Assembly (NCBI RefSeq): GCF_023554995.1
Contig: NZ_JAMJPK010000004.1
Span: forward strand, 1 to 64,000
Origin: Halomonas gemina
Lineage (GTDB): Bacteria > Pseudomonadota > Gammaproteobacteria > Pseudomonadales > Halomonadaceae
DNA length: 64,000 bases
Direction of reading: 5' to 3'
The position numbers and the translations under genes were made by a program. Position 1 is the stretch's first letter; each line of letters opens with the position of its first letter. The notes below the pieces were generated by a model. It was given only the letters and a program-made list of their open reading frames with translations, had not been told where the DNA came from and did no database searches. Below, piece by piece: positions 39,231-48,903 of this stretch.

Positions 39231-39315
39231 CGCCTCAGGGGTCGACTTAGGACTAATGGTTAACGAAAAGTAGTGAATCTACTATCGTTGCTATCATTTT
39301 TCCCCGAGGTGACCC

Positions 39316-41118
39316 ATGACCCCCTATGCCGCCCCCGTCCGCGACATCCGCTTCGTGCTGGAAGAGATGCTCGAGCATGGCTCGCTCGCCCTGCCCGGCT
39401 TCGAGGAGGCCAGTCCCGACCTGGTGGAGGCCGTGCTGGAGGAGGCCGCCAGGCTGGCCGGCGAGGTGTGGTCGCCGCTCAACGCCAGCGGCGACCACCA
39501 GGGCTGCAGGCGCCGCGATGACGGCGGCGTGACCGTCCCCGACGGCTTCAGTGAGGCCTATCGGGCCTATGCCGAGGGCGGCTGGAACGGCATTGGCGTC
39601 AGTGAGGCGCTGGGCGGCCAGGGGCTGCCCGAGGTGGTGGCAAGCTCAGTGCAGGAGATGCTTCACGGCGCCAACATGGCGCTGGGCCTGTGCCCGATGC
39701 TCACCGCCGGTGCCATCGAGGCCCTGGCCCACCACGGCAGCGACGAGCAGCGGGCCATCTACCTGCCGAAGCTCGTCGAGGGCAGCTGGACCGGCACCAT
39801 GAACCTCACCGAGCCCCAGGCCGGCTCGGACCTCTCCAAGGTACGTACCCGCGCCGTTCCCTGCCCCGATGAAGAGGGCGACCACTATCGCCTGTTCGGC
39901 CAGAAGATCTATATCACCTGGGGCGAGCACGACGCCGCCGAGAACATCATCCACTTGGTATTGGCACGCAAGCCCGACGCCCCGGAGGGCAACAAGGGAA
40001 TCTCGCTGTTCCTGGTGCCCAAGTTTCTGGTCGAATCCGACGGCGCGTTGGGGGCGCGCAACGACGTCACCTGCGCCTCCATCGAGCACAAGCTGGGCAT
40101 CCATGGCTCGCCCACCTGCACCCTGAGCTTCGGCGAGACCGACGGCGCCATCGGCTACCTGGTGGGCGAGGAGGGCCGCGGCCTCAACCACATGTTCACC
40201 ATGATGAACGAGGCGCGCCACAAGGTGGGGATCCAGGGCATCGGCGTGGCCGAACGCGCCTGCCAGCACGCCTTCGCCTACGCCCTGGATCGTACCCAGG
40301 GACGCAGCCCGCGCTCCGGCCGCAATGACTGCTCGATCAGCGACCACCTCGATGTGCGTCGCATGCTGCTCTCCATGCGCGCCCGCACCGATGCCCTGCG
40401 CGCCCTGGCGCTCACCTGCGCCGCACAGCTCGATGTGGCCCGACATGGAGGCAGCGAGGACGATCGCAAGACGGCCCAGGCGAAGGTCGATGTGCTGATC
40501 CCGGTGGTCAAGGCCTTCTCCACCGACCAGGCCGTGGAGATCGCCTCGCTGGGCGTGCAGGTACATGGCGGCATGGGCTATATCGAGGAGACCGGCGCCG
40601 CCCAGCTGCTGCGCGACGCCCGCATTGCGCCCATCTACGAGGGCACCAACGGCATCCAGGCCCTGGACCTGGCTGGCCGCAAGCTGCAGCGCGACGGCGG
40701 GGCGGCCCTGTCCGCATTGATCGACGAGGTCGAAGGTACCGCCCGGGCGCTCTCGGCGACCACCGAGCTGGTGCCTCTCGGCGAAGGGCTCGCCGCCGGG
40801 GCCGCCGACCTGCGCGCCGCCATGGTCGCGGTGCTCGAGGCTGGCGCCGACCCCGAGCGCGGCGCCGATGCCGTCCAGGCCTACGCCACTCCTTTCCTGA
40901 GCCTCGCCGGACACGTGCTGTGCGCCTGGCAGATGGGCCGGGCGGCGCTCAAGGCCAGCGCGGCCATCGATGCCGGCAGCGACGATCCTTTCTATACGGC
41001 GAAGCGCCAGGGCGCCGACTACGCTATCCGCCAGTGGCTGCCGGTGGGCCGCGCCCAGCGCGCGGTGATCGAGGCCGGCATGGCCAGCCTCGCTGCCTTC
41101 GATGCCTCAGCCCACTGA
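39316..41118 (+). CDS. Acyl-CoA dehydrogenase (large, DmdC-like form)
   Basis: FAD-dependent acyl-CoA dehydrogenase of 600 residues, clearly longer than the usual 380-400. The core motifs are present (MNLTEPQAGSDLSKVRTRA, YITWGEHD, IEHKLGIHGSPTCTLSFG, VQVHGGMGYIEETGAAQ, APIYEGTNGIQALDL) and the extra length is a C-terminal helical extension. This size class includes DmdC (3-methylmercaptopropionyl-CoA dehydrogenase) and other short-chain specialists. It leads a rightward block with a CoA ligase, a 3-hydroxyacyl-CoA dehydrogenase and a crotonase. The upstream 60 bases are AT-rich with short inverted repeats, suggesting regulated transcription. Confidence 0.88.
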   Translation: MTPYAAPVRDIRFVLEEMLEHGSLALPGFEEASPDLVEAVLEEAARLAGEVWSPLNASGDHQGCRRRDDGGVTVPDGFSEAYRAYAEGGWNGIGVSEALGGQGLPEVVASSVQEMLHGANMALGLCPMLTAGAIEALAHHGSDEQRAIYLPKLVEGSWTGTMNLTEPQAGSDLSKVRTRAVPCPDEEGDHYRLFGQKIYITWGEHDAAENIIHLVLARKPDAPEGNKGISLFLVPKFLVESDGALGARNDVTCASIEHKLGIHGSPTCTLSFGETDGAIGYLVGEEGRGLNHMFTMMNEARHKVGIQGIGVAERACQHAFAYALDRTQGRSPRSGRNDCSISDHLDVRRMLLSMRARTDALRALALTCAAQLDVARHGGSEDDRKTAQAKVDVLIPVVKAFSTDQAVEIASLGVQVHGGMGYIEETGAAQLLRDARIAPIYEGTNGIQALDLAGRKLQRDGGAALSALIDEVEGTARALSATTELVPLGEGLAAGAADLRAAMVAVLEAGADPERGADAVQAYATPFLSLAGHVLCAWQMGRAALKASAAIDAGSDDPFYTAKRQGADYAIRQWLPVGRAQRAVIEAGMASLAAFDASAH

Positions 41119-41191
41119 TCGACCCGCCGCCGGCCCTGTTCCGACGGCGGCCCCTTCTTCCGCGCTCACCGCCACTTTACGGAGCCTCCCC

Positions 41192-42823
41192 ATGAGCCAG
41201 AGCATCTTCGAGCAGGGCCTGCCCAGGACCCCCGCCAATTTCGTGGCGCTCTCGCCGCTGACCTTCATCGAGCGCACCGCCTCGGTCTATCCGGACTATC
41301 CGGCGGTGGTCCACGGCGAGATCCGACGCGACTGGGCCACCACCTGGGAGCGTTGCCGGCGGCTCGCCTCGGCGCTGGAGCAGCGCGGCATCCACGCCGG
41401 CGAGACGGTGGCGGCGATGCTGCCCAACGTGCCGGCGATGTTCGAGGTCCACTTCGGCGTGCCGCTGGCCGGCTGCGTGCTCAACACCCTCAACATCCGC
41501 CTGGACGCCGAGGCCATCGCCTACATGCTCGAGCACGGCGAGGCGAAGGCGATCCTCGTCGATCCGGAGTTTGCCGACGTGATCGAGGAGGCGGTAAGCA
41601 GGCTCGAGCGCAAGCCGCTGATCATCGACGTGGCGGACAAGCAGTTCATGGCCGAGGGACGCGCCATCGGCGAGCTCGAGTACGAGGCGCTGCTCGCCGA
41701 GGGTGACCCGGCCTATCCCTATCGGCTGCCCGAGGACGAGTGGCAGGCGATCTCGCTGAACTACACCTCCGGCACCACCGGCAAGCCCAAGGGCGTGGTC
41801 TACCACCACCGCGGTGCCTACCTGAATGCCGTCAGCAATATCCTGGTGTGGGCGATGCCCCACCATCCGGTCTATCTTTGGACCCTGCCGATGTTCCACT
41901 GCAACGGCTGGTGCTTCCCCTGGACCATCGCCGCCGCCGCCGGCACCAACGTCTGTCTGCGCAAGGTGGAGCCGAAGAAGGTGATGGACCTGATCGCCGA
42001 CGAGCAGGTCAGCCATTTCAGCGGCGCACCCATCGTGCTCAACGGCCTGGTCAACCTGCCGGACGCCGACAAGCGCGACTTCGAGCACCCGGTGAAGGTC
42101 ACCACCGCGGGGGCGGCGCCGCCCGCCTCGGTGATCGCTGGCGTGGAGACACTCGGCATCGACGTGACCCACGTCTACGGCCTCACCGAGGTCTATGGCC
42201 CGGTGACCTCCTGCGCCTGGCGCGAGGCGTGGAACGAGCTGCCCATGGAGGAGCGTGCCAGGCTCAAGTCTCGCCAGGGCGTGCGCTACCACATGCTGGA
42301 GGCGCTCTGCGTGGCCGATCCCAACACCCTGGAGCCGGTGCCCAAGGATGGCCAGACCATCGGCGAGATCCTGATGCGCGGCAACAACGTGATGAAGGGC
42401 TACCTCAAGAACGAGGCGGCCACCGAGCAGGCCCTGGAGGGCGGCTGGTACCATACCGGCGACCTGGCCGTGTGGCATGCGGACGGCTACATCGAGATCA
42501 AGGACCGCTCCAAGGACATCATCATCTCCGGCGGCGAGAACATCTCCACCATCGAGGTGGAGGACTGTATCTATTCGCATCCGGCGGTGGAGGAGGCCGC
42601 GGTGGTGGCCAAGCCCGACGAGAAGTGGGGCGAGACCCCCTGCGCCTTCGTCAAGCTCAAGGTCGGCTATGACGAGGTCACCGAACAGCAGATCATCGAC
42701 CACTGCCGAGCGCACCTGGCGCACTTCAAGGCACCGAAGACGGTGATCTTCAGCGAGCTGCCCAAGACCTCCACCGGCAAGATCCAGAAGTTCGTGTTGC
42801 GCGACGAAGCGCGCAAGCAGTGA
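41192..42823 (+). CDS. Acyl-CoA synthetase (AMP-forming, DmdB/medium-chain type)
   Basis: 543-residue adenylate-forming ligase. Motifs: [16 protein letters not shown] (P-loop), YGLTEVYGP, the Asp in [24 protein letters not shown], and the C-terminal catalytic Lys in [10 protein letters not shown]. It activates a carboxylic acid with ATP and CoA. The subfamily (with [21 protein letters not shown] at the N-terminus) includes short/medium-chain ligases and DmdB. An upstream in-frame extension to 41102 overlaps the dehydrogenase gene and is not needed; GGAG precedes the chosen ATG. Same strand, 73 bases after the dehydrogenase. Confidence 0.9.
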   Translation: MSQSIFEQGLPRTPANFVALSPLTFIERTASVYPDYPAVVHGEIRRDWATTWERCRRLASALEQRGIHAGETVAAMLPNVPAMFEVHFGVPLAGCVLNTLNIRLDAEAIAYMLEHGEAKAILVDPEFADVIEEAVSRLERKPLIIDVADKQFMAEGRAIGELEYEALLAEGDPAYPYRLPEDEWQAISLNYTSGTTGKPKGVVYHHRGAYLNAVSNILVWAMPHHPVYLWTLPMFHCNGWCFPWTIAAAAGTNVCLRKVEPKKVMDLIADEQVSHFSGAPIVLNGLVNLPDADKRDFEHPVKVTTAGAAPPASVIAGVETLGIDVTHVYGLTEVYGPVTSCAWREAWNELPMEERARLKSRQGVRYHMLEALCVADPNTLEPVPKDGQTIGEILMRGNNVMKGYLKNEAATEQALEGGWYHTGDLAVWHADGYIEIKDRSKDIIISGGENISTIEVEDCIYSHPAVEEAAVVAKPDEKWGETPCAFVKLKVGYDEVTEQQIIDHCRAHLAHFKAPKTVIFSELPKTSTGKIQKFVLRDEARKQ

Positions 42824-42848
42824 GTCTTTCGAAATCAAGGAGAGTGCA

Positions 42849-43697
42849 ATGAGCCAACAACCGATCGGCGTGGTCGGCGCCGGCACCATGGGCCAGGGCA
42901 TCGCCCAGGTCCTGGTCACCAGCGGCTTCACCGTCAAGCTCTACGACGTGGCCGACGAGCAGCTCGAGCGTGCCCACGGGGCCATCGACAAGGGCCTGGG
43001 CAAGCTGGTGGCCAAGGAGAAGCTGGCCGAGGCCGACAAGGACGCCGCCCTGTCGCGCCTGGATACCACCACCGCCCTGGATGCCCTGCGCGACTGCGAG
43101 GTGATCATCGAGGCCGCCCCCGAGCAGCCGGCGCTCAAGGAGAAGCTGTTCCGCGACCTGAGCCGGCTGAGCCACGACGCCATCCTGGCCTCCAACACCT
43201 CCTCGCTGTCGCTGACCCGGCTCGCCGCCGTCTGCGAGCGTCCCGAGCGGGTGGTGGGCATGCACTTCTTCAACCCGGTGCCGGTGCTCAAGCTGGTCGA
43301 GGTCATCCGTGCCGAGCAGACCAGCGACGCCACCGTGGCGCGCATCGAGCGGCTGGCGGCCGATCTCGGCAAGACCGCGGTGCCGGTGGGCGACTCGCCC
43401 GGCTTCGCGGTCAACCGCCTGCTGGTGCCGATGATCAACGAGGCGGCCTTCCTGGTGCAGGAGGGCGCCGCCACCCCCGAGGCGGTGGACGAGGCCATGA
43501 AGCTGGGCGCCGCCCATCCCATGGGTCCGCTGGCGCTCGCCGACCTGATCGGCCTGGACGTCTGCCTGGCGATCATGGAGGTGCTGCAGGAGGGCTTCGG
43601 CGATCCCAAGTACCGCCCCTGCCCGCTGCTCAAGCGCATGGTCGATGCCGGCTATCTGGGACGGAAGAGTGGCCGCGGCTTCCACGTCTACAGCTGA
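42849..43697 (+). CDS. 3-hydroxybutyryl-CoA dehydrogenase
   Basis: NAD(P)-dependent 3-hydroxyacyl-CoA dehydrogenase, 282 residues, typical for the single-function enzyme. N-terminal GAGTMGQGIAQVL binds the dinucleotide; the catalytic His is in VGMHFFNPVPVLKLVEVI; the C-terminal domain has MKLGAAHPMGPLALADLIGLD. It starts 25 bases after the CoA ligase gene, AAGGAGAG preceding the ATG, and continues the beta-oxidation order of the block. Confidence 0.93.
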   Translation: MSQQPIGVVGAGTMGQGIAQVLVTSGFTVKLYDVADEQLERAHGAIDKGLGKLVAKEKLAEADKDAALSRLDTTTALDALRDCEVIIEAAPEQPALKEKLFRDLSRLSHDAILASNTSSLSLTRLAAVCERPERVVGMHFFNPVPVLKLVEVIRAEQTSDATVARIERLAADLGKTAVPVGDSPGFAVNRLLVPMINEAAFLVQEGAATPEAVDEAMKLGAAHPMGPLALADLIGLDVCLAIMEVLQEGFGDPKYRPCPLLKRMVDAGYLGRKSGRGFHVYS

Positions 43698-43784
43698 TCC
43701 CGACAAAAGAGGGGATTGCCGCCCAACCAAGCGTTCGCTAGGGTTGGGCGGTCTGCCCTTCGAGAACAACGCCAGGAGCCCCCT

Positions 43785-44558
43785 ATGAGCGAGACCCTGA
43801 TCGAGGTGGTCGAGAACGCCGGCATCGTGCGTCTGACCATCAGTCGTCCCAAGGCGCTGAACGCCCTGAACAGCGCCGTGCTGGCCGAGCTGGACAGCGT
43901 GCTGGCCGAGCTGGAAGCCCGCGATGACCTGCGTGCCGTGCTGATCACCGGCGCCGGCGAGAAGTCCTTCGTGGCCGGCGCCGATATCGCCGAGATGCGT
44001 GACAAGACCCCGGAGCAGGCGCGCGCCTTCGCCCGCCAGGCGCTGGCGACCGTCAAGCGCCTGGAGACCCTGCCGGTGCCCACCGTGGCGCTGGTCAACG
44101 GCTTCTGCCTGGGCGGCGGCTGCGAGCTGGCGCTGGCCTGTGACTGGGCGGTGGCCAGCGACAATGCCATCTTCGGCCAGCCCGAGGTGCTGCTCGGCGT
44201 GATCCCCGGCTTCGGTGGCACCCAGCGCCTGCCACGCCGGGTCGGTCCGGCCATGGCGCTCGACCTGTGCACCACCGGCCGCAAGATCGACGCCAGCGAG
44301 GCCCTGCGCATCGGCCTGGTCAACCGGGTGATGCCCCAGGCCGAGCTCGAGGCCTACGTCGAGGAGCTCACCAAGCAGCTCGGTGGCAACGGGCCGCGCG
44401 CGGTGCGGGCCACCAAGCAGGCGATCCACGACGGCATGGATCAGGACCTCGACAGCGCCCTGTCGTTGGAGAACGCCCTGTTCGCCTTCTGCTTCGCCGG
44501 CGACGAGCAGACCGAGGGCATGAGCGCCTTCGTCGAGAAGCGCAAGCCCGACTTCTGA
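43785..44558 (+). CDS. Enoyl-CoA hydratase
   Basis: Crotonase-fold enzyme, 257 residues. The oxyanion-hole stretches (FVAGADIAEM and CLGGGCELAL) and both catalytic Glu residues (in GGGCELA and FGQPEVLLG, 20 positions apart as in rat enoyl-CoA hydratase) are present, so it should be an active hydratase. AGGAG precedes the ATG at 43785. It closes the acyl-CoA block, which has ligase, dehydrogenase, hydratase and 3-hydroxyacyl dehydrogenase but no thiolase in the window. Confidence 0.93.
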   Translation: MSETLIEVVENAGIVRLTISRPKALNALNSAVLAELDSVLAELEARDDLRAVLITGAGEKSFVAGADIAEMRDKTPEQARAFARQALATVKRLETLPVPTVALVNGFCLGGGCELALACDWAVASDNAIFGQPEVLLGVIPGFGGTQRLPRRVGPAMALDLCTTGRKIDASEALRIGLVNRVMPQAELEAYVEELTKQLGGNGPRAVRATKQAIHDGMDQDLDSALSLENALFAFCFAGDEQTEGMSAFVEKRKPDF

Positions 44559-44576
44559 GACTGGCGCGACCCCAGT

Positions 44577-44612
44577 GACAACGGCCGTGGCGGTGACGCC
44601 ACGGCCGTTGTC
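44577..44612. terminator. 15-bp hairpin between the hydratase gene and ectD
   Basis: A perfect inverted repeat of 15 bases (44577-44591 with 44598-44612) around a six-base loop, between convergent genes. It lacks a U-tract on either side; it may still stop transcription or protect the 3' ends. Confidence 0.55.
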
Positions 44613-44648
44613 GTGTGCGGATGGGAAAGGGCATGACGCCCGGCGGGC

Positions 44649-45599
44649 TCAGCGCAGCGGGTCGACGCCCTGACCGGCGAGCTCCGGGAAGTCGTCATGC
44701 ATCGTCAGCGGCTCGATGTTGCCGCGCGTGGCCAGGAACTCGGGTCGCCGCGACGGGGCCGCGTAGGGCTCCTCCAGGGCGTTGTCCACGCTGTTGTAGA
44801 CGAAGAACAGGTTGGAGCGCGGCCAGGGCGACATGTTCTCGTTCGAGGCGTGCAGGGTGTTGCACTCGAACAGCAGCAGCGAGCCTGCCGGTCCCTTGGG
44901 TGCCTGGATGCCGCCGTGCTCGGCCAGGCTGGCCAGGGCCTGCTGATCCGGCACGCCCACCTTCTGGGCCTTGAGCGATTCCTGCCAGTTCGCCTCGGGC
45001 GTCTCGCCCATGCAGGGCACGAACTGGCGGTGGGAGCCGGGGATCAGCATCAGCGGCCCATTGAACTCGCTGTTGTCGGTCAGCATCAGCGAGGCGCTCA
45101 CCGCCCGCATGCGTGGCATGCCGTCCTCGGCGTGCCAGGTTTCGAAATCCGAATGCCAGTCGAAGCCGCTGCCCTGGAAGCCGTACTTGTCGTTGATGCG
45201 TGACTGGTGGATGTAGACCTCGCTGCCAAGCAACTGCCGCACCATGCCCAGGATGCGCGGGTCGCGCGTCAGGCGGTCGAAGTGCTCCGAGAGCTGGTGC
45301 ATGCCGAACACGGAGCGGATGGCGCCGCTGGCCGGGTCCTTGATGACCTGCTCGGAGCGCATCAGCGCCTCGTCGTTGGCCATCGCCTTGAGTTCCTCGA
45401 AGAACGGCTCGATGCGGTCTCGGGAGAAGAAGCCCTCGAACCACAGGAAGCCGTCCCGCTCGTAGCGTGAAAGGGCGACTTCATCCAGTGGGCCCTCCCA
45501 GCGACGCTGGTTGCGGGCATGCACCACCGGCTCCCGGCGGGGGAGCGGCGCGCGGTATTCGGTCAGGCGAGTGGGATAGGGGTCGAGATGATCCACCAT
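44649..45599 (-). CDS. ectD: Ectoine hydroxylase
   Basis: 2-oxoglutarate/Fe(II) dioxygenase converting ectoine to 5-hydroxyectoine, a compatible solute made under salt and heat stress. 316 residues. The diagnostic EctD stretch is present (FDWHSDFETWHAEDG); the iron triad is His149, Asp151 and His250, and the substrate-binding region SLMLTDNSEFNGPLMLIPGSH is well kept. GAGGAGG precedes the ATG. The ectABC genes are not in this window, so ectD stands alone, as also known for Halomonas elongata. The upstream 183 bases show no obvious operator. Confidence 0.95.
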   Translation of the reverse strand: MVDHLDPYPTRLTEYRAPLPRREPVVHARNQRRWEGPLDEVALSRYERDGFLWFEGFFSRDRIEPFFEELKAMANDEALMRSEQVIKDPASGAIRSVFGMHQLSEHFDRLTRDPRILGMVRQLLGSEVYIHQSRINDKYGFQGSGFDWHSDFETWHAEDGMPRMRAVSASLMLTDNSEFNGPLMLIPGSHRQFVPCMGETPEANWQESLKAQKVGVPDQQALASLAEHGGIQAPKGPAGSLLLFECNTLHASNENMSPWPRSNLFFVYNSVDNALEEPYAAPSRRPEFLATRGNIEPLTMHDDFPELAGQGVDPLR

Positions 45600-45782
45600 G
45601 GGAAAACCTCCTCGTGATTCCAGTAACGCGAATCTCGAACGTCCCCCGGCGAAACCGGTTCTACACCGTCGGACCGTCCTGCTGGATCGTCACCGGGGGA
45701 TCCGGGACCTGTCTCTCTGGTCTCTACCTCTGGTCGAGGTCGCTGGAGTTCAACCCTGGCCAGGTGGCCGGGCGGGACGCTT

Positions 45783-46535
45783 TCATCCTGCAGGTTGCGC
45801 CAGGGTCTGCCGCAGCCGCTCGACCCGCTCCTTCATTCGCGCGACATGGCTGCCGTGCCAGTAGAGCCGGCCGCAGCCCTCGCACTGCAGGAAGTCGTCC
45901 ACATACTGCCGCGTCAGAGGCTCGAGCCGGTCGATTACCGCCTCCTTGGCCACTGCGGCGAGACGGCCATTGCAGTGGGTGCAGCGGGTGAAGGGCGCGG
46001 AGACCGGGCGCAGGTCGAACTCCCGGCACACCTCCTCGACCTGCTGCCAGGGCTCGTCGGCGCGCACATAGTGGGCGAGACGGATGCGCTTGCGCTTGAG
46101 CAGCAGACGGTCGCGGGTCAGTACCACGCGTTGCTCCTTGTCGGCTCGGGCGGCCAGCTCGGCGTTGCCGATGTCGTTGCGGTAATGGCAATCGAAGCCG
46201 AGCAGGCGCAGGTAGCGGGCGAGGCGGCCCAGCTGGGCATCCAGCAGGAAGCGTGGGCATGGCGGCGGGCGCGGACGCAGGTGGCGGGCCACCGGCGGGG
46301 CAATCGTCCAGGGGCAGACCTCCACCCGCTCACCGCCGGCCAGGATGTGCTCGAAGCCCACCGGGGCGCCGTCGACCAGGATGACGTCCACCTCGGTATG
46401 TGGCACTCCCAGCGACTCGATCACGTCCTTGATGGCGGCCCGGCGCGACACGTCCCGGGACAGGGTCCCGCCGCGCTCTGCAGGCGGCAGGAAATCGTTC
46501 AATCGGTCACGGAGTCGAAAGTCGGCGTGGGGCAT
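45783..46535 (-). CDS. Mut7-C RNase-domain protein with ubiquitin-like N-terminus
   Basis: 250 residues. An N-terminal ubiquitin-like (MoaD-type) domain of about 80 residues is fused to a Mut7-C domain: PIN-like acidic residues (FLLDAQLGRLARYLRLLGFD, VVLTRD) and a C-terminal zinc ribbon (CTHC ... CEGC). Proteins of this design are predicted RNases of unknown target. It stands between ectD and a transporter gene on the same strand without tight spacing to either. Confidence 0.85.
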   Translation of the reverse strand: MPHADFRLRDRLNDFLPPAERGGTLSRDVSRRAAIKDVIESLGVPHTEVDVILVDGAPVGFEHILAGGERVEVCPWTIAPPVARHLRPRPPPCPRFLLDAQLGRLARYLRLLGFDCHYRNDIGNAELAARADKEQRVVLTRDRLLLKRKRIRLAHYVRADEPWQQVEEVCREFDLRPVSAPFTRCTHCNGRLAAVAKEAVIDRLEPLTRQYVDDFLQCEGCGRLYWHGSHVARMKERVERLRQTLAQPAG

Positions 46536-46570
46536 GGCGTTTCCTCCTCGAGGAGGTGGCCGGGGTCAGT

Positions 46571-47452
46571 CTAGGCCACCCGGCCGCGGCGTCGCCGGAT
46601 CATGCGGGTAGCGATGGCGGTGCCGGCCAGGGTGATCGCCATCCCGGCCAGTATCTGCAGGCCGAGACGCTCGCCCAGCAGCAGGTAGCCCCACACCAGG
46701 GCGCTGACCGGCACCAGGAAGGTCACCGTGGAGGTGGCTGTGGCCCCGGCGCTGGCGATCAGCCCGAAGTAGAGCAGGAAGGCCAGCGTGGTGCTGAGCA
46801 CCGCCAGCGCCAGGCCGTTGGCCCAGGCCAGGCCGCTGATCGGCTCCGCGGGCCACAGCAGCAGCCCCGGGACGAGCAGGATCAGCGCCGACATGGCGGT
46901 GCTGCCGGCGGCCAGCACTCGCACCGGCAGGTGAGCGAGATAGGTCTTCGAGTAGTTGCCGGCCACGCCGTAGCAGAAGGTCGCCCCCAGCACGGCGAGG
47001 ATGAACCAGCCGTCGCCGCCCAGGGCGAAGTCCAGCCGGTCGGCCGAGAGCACATAGACCCCGAACAGGGCCATGGCCAGCCCCAGGTACTGCTGGCGCT
47101 GGATGGGCGTGGCGAAGAACAGCGCCCCGAGCAGCGCGGTGAAGATCGGCGTGGTGGCATTGATCAGCGAGGTGAACCCCGCCTCCAGGCGGGTAGTGGC
47201 GAGTGCTAGCAGCGAGAAGGGCAGCACATGGTTGATCAAGCCCAGTAGGAAGAGCCTGCCGGCGTTCTCACGCACCAGTCTGAGGTAGCGAACGTTGAGC
47301 AGCAGCGGCACCAGCAGCAGCGCACCCACGCCCATGCGCACCAGCACCAGCGGCACCGGACCGAACTCGGGGGATGCCACCCGCATGAAGATGAACGACA
47401 GGCCCCACAGCGAGGAGAGTAGCAGCAGGCGCAGGGTATCGGCGGGTGACAT
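46571..47452 (-). CDS. DMT-family (EamA) transporter
   Basis: 293 residues, ten membrane helices in two EamA repeats (about residues 5-135 and 150-285), ending in a basic tail RMIRRRRGR, all standard for drug/metabolite exporters. AAGGAA precedes the ATG; the frame stays open upstream under the alcohol dehydrogenase but is shadow there. Substrate unknown. 195 bases separate it from the divergent dehydrogenase gene. Confidence 0.87.
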   Translation of the reverse strand: MSPADTLRLLLLSSLWGLSFIFMRVASPEFGPVPLVLVRMGVGALLLVPLLLNVRYLRLVRENAGRLFLLGLINHVLPFSLLALATTRLEAGFTSLINATTPIFTALLGALFFATPIQRQQYLGLAMALFGVYVLSADRLDFALGGDGWFILAVLGATFCYGVAGNYSKTYLAHLPVRVLAAGSTAMSALILLVPGLLLWPAEPISGLAWANGLALAVLSTTLAFLLYFGLIASAGATATSTVTFLVPVSALVWGYLLLGERLGLQILAGMAITLAGTAIATRMIRRRRGRVA

Positions 47453-47647
47453 TCGGGTTCCTTGGGAGGACGGTGGCGGTCGTGGGTAAAGCGCCAGGTT
47501 ACGGAGGTCGCGGTACGCTGGGAAGTGGGGAGGGCTTTGTGCCAGCCTTTGTGGCATTGCAGCATGATATTGACGGGAATCAAGGCAGGAGTGCTGAACG
47601 CCTGCTATAGCTGAAAGGCACTTTTCCCCACGCGCCAGGAGCCTGCC

Positions 47648-48727
47648 ATGCCCGCCATGATGAAAGCCGCCGTCTTCGTTGAACCCGGCCGCATCGAGAT
47701 CGATGACCGCCCGATCCCCGACATCGGCCCCAACGACGCCCTGGTCCGGGTCACCACTACCACCATCTGCGGCACCGACGTGCACATCCTCAAGGGCGAG
47801 TACCCGGTGGAGAAGGGCCTGATCGTGGGCCACGAGCCGGTGGGCGTGATCGAGAAGCTCGGCGCCAACGTGCAGGGCTACCGGGAAGGGCAGCGGGTGA
47901 TCGCCGGTGCCATCTGCCCGAGCTTCACCTCCTACGCCTGCCAGGATGGCTGCAGTTCCCAGGACGGCGGCCATCATGCCCATGGCTACAAGCCCATGGG
48001 CGGCTGGCGCTTCGGCAACACCATCGATGGCGCCCAGGCCGAGTACCTGCGCGTGCCGGACGCCCAGGCCAACCTCTCGCCGGTGCCCGACGGCCTCACC
48101 GACGACCAGGTGCTGATGTGCCCGGACATCATGTCCACCGGCTTCGCCGGCGCCGAGTCGGCCAATATCAAGATCGGCGACAGCGTGGCGGTGTTCGCCC
48201 AGGGACCCATCGGCCTGTGCGCCACCGCGGGTGCCCGACTGCGCGGCGCGGGGCTGATCATCGCCGTGGATGGCGTCGACGAGCGCCTCGAGATGGCTCG
48301 CAAGATGGGTGCCGACGTAACCCTCAACTTCCGCCAGGTGGACGTGGTCGCCGAGATCCTCAAGCTCACCGGTGGGCGCGGGGTGGACGCCTCCATCGAG
48401 GCGCTGGGGCTGCAGCAGACCTTCGAGCAGGCGCTGCGCGTCATCAAGCCCGGCGGCACCCTGTCGAGCCTCGGCGTCTACTCCGAGAACCTCACCATCC
48501 CGCTGGATGCCTTCTGCGCGGGGCTGGGCGATCACCGCATCGTCACCTCGCTGTGTCCCGGCGGCAAGGAGCGCATGCGCCGGCTGATGCAGATCATCGA
48601 CAGCGGCCGCCTGGATCTCGGCCCCATGGTGACCCACCGCTACCCGCTGGAGAAGATCGTCGATGCCTACGATCTCTTCTCCCATCAGCGCGACGGCGTG
48701 CTCAAGATCGCCCTCGAGGTCTCGTGA
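47648..48727 (+). CDS. Zinc-dependent alcohol dehydrogenase, NAD(P)-linked
   Basis: 359-residue medium-chain dehydrogenase. Catalytic zinc ligands appear as Cys in ICGTDVH and His-Glu in VGHEPVG; the Rossmann loop is VAVFAQGPIGLCA. The usual four-Cys structural zinc site is replaced by a divergent loop with several Cys and His residues (CQDGCSSQDGGHHAHG). The pattern resembles secondary alcohol and formaldehyde-type dehydrogenases of the FDH-like group. No pathway neighbours; substrate unknown. Confidence 0.87.
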   Translation: MPAMMKAAVFVEPGRIEIDDRPIPDIGPNDALVRVTTTTICGTDVHILKGEYPVEKGLIVGHEPVGVIEKLGANVQGYREGQRVIAGAICPSFTSYACQDGCSSQDGGHHAHGYKPMGGWRFGNTIDGAQAEYLRVPDAQANLSPVPDGLTDDQVLMCPDIMSTGFAGAESANIKIGDSVAVFAQGPIGLCATAGARLRGAGLIIAVDGVDERLEMARKMGADVTLNFRQVDVVAEILKLTGGRGVDASIEALGLQQTFEQALRVIKPGGTLSSLGVYSENLTIPLDAFCAGLGDHRIVTSLCPGGKERMRRLMQIIDSGRLDLGPMVTHRYPLEKIVDAYDLFSHQRDGVLKIALEVS

Positions 48728-48903
48728 GGGTTACCGAGCGCGAGAGAATGACGGCCGTCAGGCACCGGGCAAGAGTGAACCAGCAGGGGGAGCAGCGAGG
48801 AGCCGCCAACCCGGCATGCGCCATGGAGCGGGTGTTTACGGAGGCATGGCCTCGGCGAGAGTTCTGGTACACTCATTTCGACCCTGTGGTTGACGGAGAC
48901 ACG

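Noticed and set aside
41177..42937. 586-codon minus frame
   Set aside because: Antisense to the CoA ligase; no homology pattern, His/Asp/Gly-rich like other shadows in this GC-rich sequence.
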